Positions 55,625 through 63,394 of a DNA stretch of 64,000 nt are shown in pieces. This stretch comes from Nocardioides sp. URHA0032 (lineage in GTDB: Bacteria > Actinomycetota > Actinomycetes > Propionibacteriales > Nocardioidaceae). Position 1 is the first letter of the stretch. Each line of letters starts with the position of its first letter. A program made the translations under genes and the position numbers. Location of the stretch: contig NZ_JIAV01000021.1 in assembly GCF_000620645.1 (NCBI RefSeq), positions 186,001-250,000 of the forward strand, written 5' to 3'. Under the pieces are notes generated by a model that saw only the letters and a program-made list of their open reading frames with translations, ran no database searches and was not told where the DNA came from.

Positions 55625-55650
55625 GCCCAGTCACCTCCGATCCGCCCGAC

Positions 55651-56301
55651 CTAGGGCACCGCCTCGCAGACGAGCGAGGGAAAGATTCGATTGCCCTTGC
55701 TCAAGTTGCAGAGCAGGTGCGCGAGTTGGAGATTTGACGGATGGTTCGAGCCGCCGCGGCTAAGCGGGACGACGTGGTCGATCGACGGCGTCATGAGGTC
55801 GGGACGGCGAGCGGTCATGTCCACATCGCATCCGCAGAGGCCGCATAGCGCACCGTCACGTCGAGACAGGTCTTGAGCGGTGGTTGTCGTAGAGCCGTCC
55901 CTATAGCGCCTGGCTCTGCGGACGGCATAGTGGCTGCCGCACAGGCCCTTTTTTCGCATGGGGTTGGGACAGCCTTCGATGGCACACGGCCCATCATTCG
56001 GATGCCGAGTCAACGGCGCGGTCGGTTCGCCGAATCGCTTCATCCGTGTGTAGTGCGCGGAGCAGTGCCCGAGCGAACCGAACTCGGCCTTGCTGCATCC
56101 GTCCACCCCACATCGGGGACGGCATGTGTCGCCGCAGAATCGCTTCAACGCTCGAACGGGGGCGCCACATGATTCGCAGGCCCACTGGGAAGGCCGCGCT
56201 TCCTTCGTGGCCCGATTCCAACGGTGGTAGTGCGTAACGCACATACCGCGAGCCAGCGGGGCCTTGTCACATGCGGGCTCGATACAGGTAGCGTTTGCCA
56301 T
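55651..56301 (-). CDS. HNH homing-type endonuclease with three zinc knuckles
   Basis: 216 residues. Three CxxxxC...CxxHY modules (near 6-25, 64-85 and 107-127, for example CIEPACDKAPLARGMCVTHY) precede an HNH domain with LCGLCGCDVDM, SIDHVVPLSRGGSNH and HLLCNLSKGNR. A free-standing endonuclease inserted between chaperone and tape-measure genes, a usual place for such mobile genes in phages. Confidence 0.82.
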   Translation of the reverse strand: MANATCIEPACDKAPLARGMCVTHYHRWNRATKEARPSQWACESCGAPVRALKRFCGDTCRPRCGVDGCSKAEFGSLGHCSAHYTRMKRFGEPTAPLTRHPNDGPCAIEGCPNPMRKKGLCGSHYAVRRARRYRDGSTTTTAQDLSRRDGALCGLCGCDVDMTARRPDLMTPSIDHVVPLSRGGSNHPSNLQLAHLLCNLSKGNRIFPSLVCEAVP

Positions 56302-56331
56302 GTCAGCCTGCCCTCAATCAGGTTGTCCACG

Positions 56332-56361
56332 CCCCGGGAGTGTTACCAGCACTCGCCGGGG
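56332..56361. terminator. Hairpin between HNH gene and lipoprotein gene
   Basis: ccccgggagtg (56332-56342) pairs with cactc-g-ccgggg (56350-56361), with one bulge. It lies in the divergent region upstream of both genes, so it may be an old terminator or an operator rather than an active 3' end. Confidence 0.4.
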
Positions 56362-56403
56362 TCTTTCGTCCGATTATCCCACAGAAGGCCGTACTCTGTC
56401 GGG

Positions 56404-56805
56404 ATGAAACGGGGATGGATCGCGGCGCTACTGCTCGCCCTCACGGCCTGCGGTGGCGGCTCGGACGGCTCGGATGGCAGCGCTAAGGCCGGAGCGGACG
56501 ACGAGAGCGCCGCGATCCGTGAGGCCGCACAGGCGTACTCAGACGCCTACTTGACTGGCGACGCGGACGCCGCCTACGGGCTGTTGTCCCAGCGATGCCA
56601 GGACCGGACGCCAGCCGACCAGTTCGCGTCCGTCGTGCAGACTGCCAAGGCGCAGTACGGCTCAGCGCTCGACTTCAAGAGCTTCGACGCCGACGTGAAT
56701 GGCGAACAGGCGCGCGTCACGTACACCTACGACACCGCGGCGATCAACCAAGATCAGGAACCGTGGGTCAAGGAGTCGGGCGAGTGGCGCGAGGACGACT
56801 GCTAG
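56404..56805 (+). CDS. Moron-like lipoprotein within the tail module
   Basis: 133 residues from ATG 56404; TACTCT (56392-56397) six bases before it suggests a leaderless promoter of its own. Lipobox LTAC (Cys16), a short Gly/Ser linker, then a small mixed domain (AQAYSDAYLTGDADAAYGLL, YTYDTAAINQDQEPWV) of the NTF2-like/DUF4878 appearance. Surface lipoproteins transcribed against the late genes are classic lysogenic-conversion morons and may block superinfection; the role here is inferred. Confidence 0.65.
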   Translation: MKRGWIAALLLALTACGGGSDGSDGSAKAGADDESAAIREAAQAYSDAYLTGDADAAYGLLSQRCQDRTPADQFASVVQTAKAQYGSALDFKSFDADVNGEQARVTYTYDTAAINQDQEPWVKESGEWREDDC

Positions 56806-57487
56806 ACCGGCAGCGAGTGGCCAAGGGCGTTGAGGATCGCCACGACTTCCTCACGACTGCGGCCCCCAGTGTTGCCCCAGCGCCGCTCCTGCTTGTTATC
56901 CAGCGGCCACGGGCGACCACCGTGCGGCTTCGGCCTGCCCTTCTTGCTGTCGTTGTTCGCCGCCATCGTCAGGTCGTACAGATCCAGAATCGCCAGCGCC
57001 TCGCGACTGATCGGGTAGTCCCAACCCTCGAGCGCCGCAGCGACCGCCGATGACGGGTCGCGGCGCAGAATGACGGCCAGGCGAGCAACCTCGGCGAGCG
57101 TGATCCGGTCGCCCACGTCACGCAGGCCGAGTCCGAAGCGTTGACGCAGGTCGTACTCGACGGCCCCTCGGTGACGCGAGATCAGTCCGAGGAGCCCGAA
57201 GATTCCCCCATCCAGGCGCCGACCACCTCGAGCATCTCCTTGGTCGGGAGAGACTTGAGGGCGGCGAGTGCAGCGGGGGTCGGGCCGGCAGCCTCGAGTG
57301 TGGCGAACGCGAGGCGCATCTGCATCATGTCGTTGTCCGGGTCCATGATCGCGGCATAGGTGATCTCGCCGGGGATGTTGGACGCAGCGTCCTCGCCGAT
57401 CGCAGGGAGCGTGAAGGACTTGCCCTTGACGGTGAACTTGTGGCCGGCGTCCTTGGCCTTGCGGTCCTGCGGAGTGGTCTGAGACAT
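56802..57487 (-). CDS. Tail assembly chaperone, long product by -1 frameshift
   Basis: The full reading combines the ORF starting at ATG 57487 with the following frame to the stop at 56802, about 228 residues. After the slip at 57203-57209 the second frame reads GIFGLLGLISRHRGAVEYDL (the first residues after the slip) and goes on to GDRITLAEVARLAV and NNDSKKGRPKPHGGR. This two-frame layout upstream of the tape measure is the conserved GpG/GpGT arrangement of long-tailed phages. Confidence 0.8.
57182..57487 (-). CDS. Tail assembly chaperone, short product
   Basis: 101 residues. FTVKGKSFTLPAIGEDAASN, then a helical region with ALAALKSLPTKEMLEVVGAW; ends GESSGSSD. Made when no frameshift occurs and normally in excess. 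Follows the major tail protein gene. Confidence 0.8.
   Translation of the reverse strand: MSQTTPQDRKAKDAGHKFTVKGKSFTLPAIGEDAASNIPGEITYAAIMDPDNDMMQMRLAFATLEAAGPTPAALAALKSLPTKEMLEVVGAWMGESSGSSD
57203..57209 (-). other. Slippery site GGGGGAA for -1 frameshifting
   Basis: Minus strand heptamer G GGG GAA in the zero frame (ATG GGG GAA). A -1 slip gives GGG GGA and opens the second chaperone frame. The two frames overlap here, and the offset between the two ORFs is the -1 phase. Confidence 0.7.
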
Positions 57488-57575
57488 GCGCGGATTCCTT
57501 TCGTGAGCGCGGATGGTGCGCGGATAGGTGGAGCCCCCGGCCAGCCTCCGCGCGAAGCTGGCCGGGGAGACGGGG

Positions 57576-58136
57576 TTACGGGGTCTTGAGGTCGGTCATC
57601 CAGCCACGGAAGTTGATGCCCGTGGTCGGGTCGACATCGCAGTCGATGGTCACCTGGTAGCCGACCGGCTCGTCGTTCTTGTAGACCAGATCGCCAACAG
57701 AGGCCCGGACGCCAGCAGGAACCCAGTAGCGGTGGTGGAAGGTGCCATCGAGCACGTCCAGCACGTATGCCTTCGCCGTCGGGACGGTGTTGGCGTAGTC
57801 GAACGTCCCATGCGTGGCGGTCTGGGTGACCGTGGCACCGAAGTACGTCTCCACCGCAGTCTTGTTCGTCTCGAGGAAGGTGAACGAGATCGTGGGCGAG
57901 TCATCGCTCGTAGAACGCAGCGTGCGAACCTGTGCGCCGTTCTGCCACATCTTCAAGATCGTCTTGTCGCCAGCATCAGGCAGCGTCAAGGTGACGCCGT
58001 CCTCGCTGATCGCGCCCGAGTCGATGAACGCGGCATCGAGCGCCGTGGTCGAGTCAGTGGGCGCGGTCGATCCCGCAGGGGCCTTGCTGACGGCGCCGGT
58101 GATCCCGACCCGCACGTTTCCGACTACGGCAGTCAT
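57576..58136 (-). CDS. Major tail protein
   Basis: 186 residues from ATG 58136 with AGGAGG six bases upstream. Tail-tube fold: GNVRVGITGAVSKAPAGS near the start, TISFTFLETNKTAVETYFGA in the middle, GYQVTIDCDVDPTTG near the end. Position between the tail-completion proteins and the chaperone supports the call. Confidence 0.78.
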   Translation of the reverse strand: MTAVVGNVRVGITGAVSKAPAGSTAPTDSTTALDAAFIDSGAISEDGVTLTLPDAGDKTILKMWQNGAQVRTLRSTSDDSPTISFTFLETNKTAVETYFGATVTQTATHGTFDYANTVPTAKAYVLDVLDGTFHHRYWVPAGVRASVGDLVYKNDEPVGYQVTIDCDVDPTTGINFRGWMTDLKTP

Positions 58137-58204
58137 GCTTCCTCCTGATGAGTACGGCACTCGGGCCGTCGGTGATGGTGCCGGCGCGGGCGGCGAGGGT
58201 GGTG

Positions 58205-58339
58205 TTACTTCTTCGGGTCGGGCTTCTCTTCGGACTTGGGCGCCTTGACGGCAGTCCAGCCCTGCGACTCGTACATCTCGGCGAAGTCGTCGCGGACGTC
58301 CTCGGTGTGGGTGGCGTCAGGGTGCTGGTACTTGGTCAT
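58205..58339 (-). CDS. Small phage protein between tail completion and major tail genes
   Basis: 44 residues from ATG 58339, overlapping the upstream gene by four bases. ATHTEDVRDDFAEMYESQGW, then a Lys/Pro/Glu tail. Similar tiny genes occur at this place in actinobacteriophages. Function unknown. Confidence 0.6.
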   Translation of the reverse strand: MTKYQHPDATHTEDVRDDFAEMYESQGWTAVKAPKSEEKPDPKK

Positions 58340-58734
58340 GACAGTGCCTCTCCTCGGAGATCGATCTGGAACAGCAGGTATCGCATCGGGGCGGCATCGG
58401 GGATCTCGTAGGGTCCGGACAGGTGCTCGGTTCGCAGCACGCCGTTCGCGCCCACGAGGCGCGGGACCAGCGCTACGACGAGGCGGGCCAGGTCGGTCGC
58501 CTTCTGGTCGGTGGTGTCCCACACGTTGACCCGCAGCCGGGCCTTGTCGCGGAGGTTCGCGGAGTTCCCACCGTCGCGGACGACCTGCACGCAGCGCGCC
58601 GGTCGAGTCGCAGGGATCGTGCGGACCACCTTCACGTCCGACTGTCCCGACTGGGCGTTGATGAGGGTGCGGAGAGCGGCGATCGTGGTGAGCTCGGCGT
58701 CCGGGTAGAGGACCGCCGTGGGCTGCCAGGTCAC
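58336..58734 (-). CDS. Tail terminator/completion protein
   Basis: 132 residues. VLYPDAELTTIAALRTLINA, ARLRVNVWDTTDQKATDLAR and MRYLLFQIDLRGEAL fit gpU/gp17-like tail terminator folds. Overlaps both neighbours. Confidence 0.65.
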   Translation of the reverse strand: MTWQPTAVLYPDAELTTIAALRTLINAQSGQSDVKVVRTIPATRPARCVQVVRDGGNSANLRDKARLRVNVWDTTDQKATDLARLVVALVPRLVGANGVLRTEHLSGPYEIPDAAPMRYLLFQIDLRGEALS

Positions 58735-59018
58735 GAGCCACCTGCCGCGTCGAGTGCCCGCGCGAGGATGCCGTACTTGGCCTCGAGGATGTGACCCTTC
58801 CAGTCGCCCGAGACGACCCGAACGACGAGCCGGTCGGTGTGGTCTTCCTCGAGATGCAGGCCGGACTCGTAGTCGCCCGTGTCGTCATGCGGATCGGCCT
58901 GCGCATGAGCAAGCACCGCCGAGGCCTTCGAGCGAATCAGGGAGTCGACGCCCTGCGCTCCGTCGAGGAGGGACTGGATGCCGCCGTGGTTGATCTTGAT
59001 CTGTGCGAGGCGGCCCAT
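58731..59018 (-). CDS. HK97 gp10-like minor head-tail protein
   Basis: 95 residues from ATG 59018. IKINHGGIQSLLDGAQGVDS, then DDTGDYESGLHLEEDHTDRL and GDWKGHILEAKYGIL, the small alpha/beta head-tail joining type. Confidence 0.65.
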   Translation of the reverse strand: MGRLAQIKINHGGIQSLLDGAQGVDSLIRSKASAVLAHAQADPHDDTGDYESGLHLEEDHTDRLVVRVVSGDWKGHILEAKYGILARALDAAGGS

Positions 59019-59019
59019 G

Positions 59020-59394
59020 TCAGCCCTCCTGGATCGAGACGCGCACGATGGCCCCGGCGTCACCGGAACTAGCGGCCCAGCGCCAAGCGAACGGTCGGCC
59101 GTCCACCTCGCAGACGAGGCCGCGGACCACGACGCGATCCTGCGCCGTGGGGACGGTCGTGATTGGCGGCTGGAAGATGAGGTCGAAGTCCGAGTCCACG
59201 GCGTTGCGCGCGGCCTCGCTGGGCTCCGTAGACCCGCCGCTGCCGACGAGCACGTTGGCGACGTCGACCTCAGTGGGCTCAGTGGTCCACTCCTGGCCGT
59301 CGCCGAGCTCCCACGCGGTGACAGTGTCGGCCGAGTAGGGGTCGGTGACGGTGCCGGCGGTCTGGACGGTGACCGTCTCGCCGTGTGCGAACAC
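59020..59394 (-). CDS. Head-tail adaptor/stopper protein
   Basis: 124 residues. Beta-rich: FAHGETVTVQTAGTVTDPYS, VDVANVLVGSGGSTEPSEAA, RVVVRGLVCEVDGRPFAW. Position and size match head-tail stopper proteins of siphoviruses. Confidence 0.62.
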   Translation of the reverse strand: MFAHGETVTVQTAGTVTDPYSADTVTAWELGDGQEWTTEPTEVDVANVLVGSGGSTEPSEAARNAVDSDFDLIFQPPITTVPTAQDRVVVRGLVCEVDGRPFAWRWAASSGDAGAIVRVSIQEG

Positions 59395-59395
59395 G

Positions 59396-59770
59396 TCAGA
59401 TCACCGAGGTTGCGTCGGGGCCTGCGAGCGACACCGAGTAGACGCCACCCTGGCCCGTCGCGCAAAGATTCTGGAGTGCCACGATCTCCGACGGCCAGAA
59501 CATCCCGCGGCGCTCCTGGCGGGTGTCGAGAGTCTGCCCGAACGGGCCAGCTGTCTGCGCCTGAAGCGCACCGCTGCCCGAGTCGTTCCACCGCAGGACG
59601 GCTCCGCGCAGGATCGCCTTGACGGCGGTCGAGTGCGCGAAGCCATCCACGGAGATACAGGGAGCGGCCAACAGGGCCATCGCCTCTGCGTCCTCGATCA
59701 TCGCCTCGGCCTTCGCAGGCTCGATGGCGGCGAATGGCTCGAGGTCGTCGACGCTCAGGAACGTGCCCAT
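59396..59770 (-). CDS. Head-tail connector protein (gp6/gp15-like)
   Basis: 124 residues, mainly helical: LSVDDLEPFAAIEPAKAEAM, then FAHSTAVKAILRGAVLRWND. The first head completion protein above the connector chain. Confidence 0.65.
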   Translation of the reverse strand: MGTFLSVDDLEPFAAIEPAKAEAMIEDAEAMALLAAPCISVDGFAHSTAVKAILRGAVLRWNDSGSGALQAQTAGPFGQTLDTRQERRGMFWPSEIVALQNLCATGQGGVYSVSLAGPDATSVI

Positions 59771-59786
59771 GCTGACCGCCTCCCCG

Positions 59787-59942
59787 TTACTTCTTGGTAG
59801 TGCTGGACTTCTTGGACGCTGACCGCTTGGCCGGCGCCTTCTTCTCCGTCACGTCCTGGTAGCCGGCGGCGCGCCAGAAGTCAGCCGACGCATCGTCGGT
59901 CTTGACCTCATGGCCCGTCACCGGGTTCCTCAGGGCGATCAC
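59787..59942 (-). CDS. Small phage protein after the capsid gene
   Basis: 51 residues from a GTG overlapping the capsid stop (GTGA). RNPVTGHEVKTDDASADFWR then a Lys/Ser-rich tail (KRSASKKSSTTKK). Similar to short proteins found directly after capsid genes. Confidence 0.6.
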   Translation of the reverse strand: MIALRNPVTGHEVKTDDASADFWRAAGYQDVTEKKAPAKRSASKKSSTTKK

Positions 59943-60832
59943 GGGGTGTCGACGACGCCGTCGGTGATCCGCACGAAGTGGTTGACGTCGCGGGTGATGA
60001 AGCCGACCTCGATCTCCGCGCGGACAGCGAACATGTTGCGCTGCCACAGGTTGATCTGGGTGCCGCCGTCGTTCACGGTGGCCTGGTCGGTCACGTCGAC
60101 CTGGATGCCCTCGACGGTGCCGTAGATCGCCGAGTTGGCGAAGTCACCCGCGACAGCGACGTCGTCGCCGACGGTGGTGGACGCCTTGAGCGCACGGCGG
60201 GTGCCGTACACGGGGCGACCGAGGAGCTGACCGACCACGTTGTCGGTGTTCGGGCTGTTGGTGAACAGCGGACGACCGAAGCCGTCAACCGAGGACAGCA
60301 GCGTCGCCTGGAACGCCGGAGAGGCGAGCCACGCGGACAGGTCGCCACCAGCGGCAGCGATGGCCGAGTAGACCGCAACGAGGTCGGCGTAGGTGCCGGT
60401 GCCATCGACGGTCAGGGCCGGCGCAGACGAGAGAACGTCGAAGTTCGAGCCGGGGGCAGTGCCCGCGAGCACGGTCTCGTCGAACTTCTTCGCCAGCGCG
60501 TTCGGGAGACGGCGGGCGAGCTCGGCGTAGAGGCCGGGCAGGTCGCGCCGGAACTCCATCGAGAAGGTCTCGATGACAGCCAGCTTGTACGGCGTCATGC
60601 TCTTGCTCGACACGGTGGCGTGCGAGACCGGCTTCTCAGCCGACTCCGCAACCCAGCCGGCAGCCGAGTCGCCCGTGATGAGCGGAATGGTGATGCCAGA
60701 GCCCGGAAGGGCGATCTGACGCGACGCCGCCATGACAGCGGACGCCTCCTGGGTGGAGGCCCAGATCTCCGAGGAGACCTGAGCGGGAAGCACAACACCA
60801 GAGGTGGAGCGCTTGAGGTCGCCAGCAGCCAT
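59939..60832 (-). CDS. HK97-fold major capsid protein
   Basis: 297 residues. SSEIWASTQEASAVMAASRQ, the E-loop region ITIPLITGDSAAGWVAESAE, spine/P-domain ETFSMEFRRDLPGLYAELAR, and the beta-hairpin end FAVRAEIEVGFITRDVNHFV. No N-terminal delta domain, matching the separate scaffold gene upstream. Confidence 0.87.
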   Translation of the reverse strand: MAAGDLKRSTSGVVLPAQVSSEIWASTQEASAVMAASRQIALPGSGITIPLITGDSAAGWVAESAEKPVSHATVSSKSMTPYKLAVIETFSMEFRRDLPGLYAELARRLPNALAKKFDETVLAGTAPGSNFDVLSSAPALTVDGTGTYADLVAVYSAIAAAGGDLSAWLASPAFQATLLSSVDGFGRPLFTNSPNTDNVVGQLLGRPVYGTRRALKASTTVGDDVAVAGDFANSAIYGTVEGIQVDVTDQATVNDGGTQINLWQRNMFAVRAEIEVGFITRDVNHFVRITDGVVDTP

Positions 60833-60863
60833 GCCGGTTACCTACCTTTCAAGGAAGTGGGGG

Positions 60864-61361
60864 TTATCGGGTGAAGCTGCCGTCGATGGCAGCCGCGAAC
60901 AGGTCCGCGGTGGACTTCCCCTTCTTGGGGGTTCCTCCGCGATTGCCGAGATCCAGCGATTCGACGACGGACTCCTGCGAGTCGTCCTCCGTGCTGGCGG
61001 CAGGCTTGAAGGTCTCGAGAAGTTCAGAGGCGTCGGCCTCGAGCTCCTCGCGGGTCTCGCCGACAAGCCGCTTGGCCTGTGCGGGAGTGAGGCCCTTCTC
61101 GGATGCGACCTCGAGCCGAAGTGCTCGCGCCTCGGCGGCGGCGGCGGCCTTCTCGGCAGCCTCCGCGCGCTCGATCGCACGAGTCGATTCGGTCTTGTCG
61201 CGGTCCTCGAACTCCTTGAGTCGGGCCTCGAGGTCGGCGGCACGCTTCTCGGCGGCACGCTTCTCTCGACGCTCGGCGTCCAGAGCCTTCTTGCCAGCGT
61301 CCCCGAGATCGGCCGTCGCGGCTTGGTCGGTGGCGTTGTCGTTCTCGGCGGCGTCAGTCAT
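60864..61361 (-). CDS. Phage capsid scaffolding protein
   Basis: 165 residues. Almost entirely helical and charged, with a coiled coil of Ala/Glu/Lys/Arg (ERREKRAAEKRAADLEARLK) and a C-terminal basic end (KKGKSTADLFAAAIDGSF). Size and position just before the major capsid gene are those of the scaffold. Confidence 0.75.
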   Translation of the reverse strand: MTDAAENDNATDQAATADLGDAGKKALDAERREKRAAEKRAADLEARLKEFEDRDKTESTRAIERAEAAEKAAAAAEARALRLEVASEKGLTPAQAKRLVGETREELEADASELLETFKPAASTEDDSQESVVESLDLGNRGGTPKKGKSTADLFAAAIDGSFTR

Positions 61362-61413
61362 CGCGACTGCTCCTTTGGTGTGGCAGATCCCCGGCCCTCG
61401 CGGCTAGGGAAGA

Positions 61414-62007
61414 TCAGTAGGCAGGCTCGGCAGTGCAGCCACAGTGGTCGTGCGCGTCGAATCCGGCGTTGTCGCGCGGATATACGCGACCGGCGAGCAT
61501 CTGGCAGAAGTCGCATCCGCCGCCGCCGAGCACTCGCTCCCAGCCGCGCGCCTTCGGGTCCGACCGGATGGTCTGTGTGACCGTGTCGCGACCCGCGTTG
61601 AGCACGAGTCGGGCCATCGCCCCGGAAGACTGGGTGAGTGCGTTCGACATCGCGACATCAACGGGCACGCCGTTCGCAGCGGCCTTCTTCGCCGCGATGA
61701 GCGACGTCACTCGCAATGAAGTAGCGAACTGCTCGGCGGGCATCTGCGGGACGATGATCCGAACGTCACCCGAGAGGCCACTGGCAACGCGAAAGGCCCG
61801 CAGATAGCCCGCAGCGAGCCCTGAGGACGTCCTGCGGTTCTTGCTAACGACCCTCAGCGCCTCGGCCGCGAATCCGGGGAACGATCGGTCGAGATCGGCC
61901 CAGTCGAGCGCCGGCCACAGGTCTTCCATCTGAGCGACGGTCGACTTGCGGAGCGCGAGCTGCTGACGACGATGCATCAGCGTCAACGCGCGCGGCTCGA
62001 GAGCCAT
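61414..62007 (-). CDS. MuF-like head morphogenesis protein
   Basis: 197 residues, overlapping the portal stop by one base. C-terminal Cys/His-rich end GGGGCDFCQMLAGRVYPRD then HDHCGCTAEP, the MuF-type minor head protein motif. The N-terminal half is helical (LRKSTVAQMEDLWPALDW). Confidence 0.75.
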   Translation of the reverse strand: MALEPRALTLMHRRQQLALRKSTVAQMEDLWPALDWADLDRSFPGFAAEALRVVSKNRRTSSGLAAGYLRAFRVASGLSGDVRIIVPQMPAEQFATSLRVTSLIAAKKAAANGVPVDVAMSNALTQSSGAMARLVLNAGRDTVTQTIRSDPKARGWERVLGGGGCDFCQMLAGRVYPRDNAGFDAHDHCGCTAEPAY

Positions 62008-63380
62008 CAGGCAACAGGGTTGGTGTCAGGGTTGAAGATGGCAGCCAGATCGGCGCCCGCACCGTTCTCCAGGCGCCACGCGGCATCACGGTCCCGCTCG
62101 GTCTGCGACATGCCCAACCACTTCTCCTGCGCAGTCTGCGGCGTGATGACCGGGTTGTCGCCCGTCGTCAGCTTCACCGCAGCATCCGCGGCCTGAGCCA
62201 TCGAACGGGTCTCCATCTCGGCCCACTTGACCTCGATGCGAGCCTTCGATCGAGCGTCACCGAGCGCCTTGAACGCCAGCCGGATCGCACCCTCAAGGCC
62301 GGGCTCATAGCCCTTCACGCGCCGCTGACACTTCGCCACCAGGCCGCCGACGATGAGCGCCAGCGTCTCGGCGCCGACGTTGGACACGTCGGTCAGGAAG
62401 TAGGTCGCCGGGAGACGGGATATGCGGGCCATGTGGCCGGCGATCTCCCGCGCCAGGTCGAGGTGCGGCTTCAGGTCGGTGGCGTTGAAGTCACCGAACT
62501 TTGCGTCGGCGCCTTCGGCCACGAACAGGCTCGCGATATTCGCGGCGTAGGGCGCAATGGGCTCGCCAGTAGCGGGGTCGCGAGGAACCTCGATGCCCGT
62601 CGCCCACTTCTGACGGAACGCGCCGTACTCCGCGATCGCCTGGACGTTGAACATCGTCTGGTTCAGGAGGCGCTGCGGAAGCACGAGGGGCGCGAGCTCG
62701 GATCGGATCTCGCCCAGCGGCCGGTTTTGGAGCTCGAAGAAGGGAACCTCGCCGAGCGGGTTCTTCGTGACCGCCTGCGCCCCGTTCGGCATCTGGCGCG
62801 CCAGCCACCGCGACGGACTGAAGGGGTCGCCCTCGCCGCGCTGCGTCATCCGCACCACGTAGCCCGGCGTGTAGAGCGTGCCGAACGTGTCGCCCGTCCA
62901 CTCGTCGCCGAACACCTTCAGCGCGGCGATCCGCTCGCCCTCGGGGGAGTAGGCGAGCACGACCTGGCTCGGGTCTTCGTAGTTCAGACGCGGGTTCCCA
63001 TCGCCCTTGGGTGGGGAGACCGACACGAACGACCGCTCGCAGATCAGCGCGGCGGCGATCGCCTCGTCAGACCCGGCATCGAAGTCCGAGTCCTTCCAGA
63101 TCCGCCACGCATCCTTGTCGGCCTCGGGCTCATCGCCAATGCGGATGCCCTCGACGGACATGCGCTCAGCGGTTGCCTCCGCAGCAAGACCCATCAGGTT
63201 CGTCGTCGACAAGCCAGCCATCCGCGCGAACTTCTGCGACGTCTCCGTCGACTCAGGCAGTGGGTGAATGTCCTCGACGAGCTCGCGATACGCCGCGTAC
63301 ACCTCAGCACGGCGCGTGCGCTCCTCATCCAGTCGTCGCAGCCACCACTTCGGACTGCCAACGGGGGCGTCTTCCAGCAT
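62007..63380 (-). CDS. Phage portal protein (SPP1 Gp6-like)
   Basis: 457 residues from ATG 63380 (GGGGAG upstream); a TTG at 63398 overlapping the terminase stop is an alternative. Portal family features: TTNLMGLAAEATAERMSVEG, VLAYSPEGERIAALKVF, EVPFFELQNRPLGEIRSEL, PLVLPQRLLNQTMFNVQAIA and LALIVGGLVAKCQRRVKGYE. Forms the dodecameric ring for DNA entry and exit. Confidence 0.85.
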   Translation of the reverse strand: MLEDAPVGSPKWWLRRLDEERTRRAEVYAAYRELVEDIHPLPESTETSQKFARMAGLSTTNLMGLAAEATAERMSVEGIRIGDEPEADKDAWRIWKDSDFDAGSDEAIAAALICERSFVSVSPPKGDGNPRLNYEDPSQVVLAYSPEGERIAALKVFGDEWTGDTFGTLYTPGYVVRMTQRGEGDPFSPSRWLARQMPNGAQAVTKNPLGEVPFFELQNRPLGEIRSELAPLVLPQRLLNQTMFNVQAIAEYGAFRQKWATGIEVPRDPATGEPIAPYAANIASLFVAEGADAKFGDFNATDLKPHLDLAREIAGHMARISRLPATYFLTDVSNVGAETLALIVGGLVAKCQRRVKGYEPGLEGAIRLAFKALGDARSKARIEVKWAEMETRSMAQAADAAVKLTTGDNPVITPQTAQEKWLGMSQTERDRDAAWRLENGAGADLAAIFNPDTNPVA

Positions 63381-63394
63381 CGGCAAGGCTCCCC

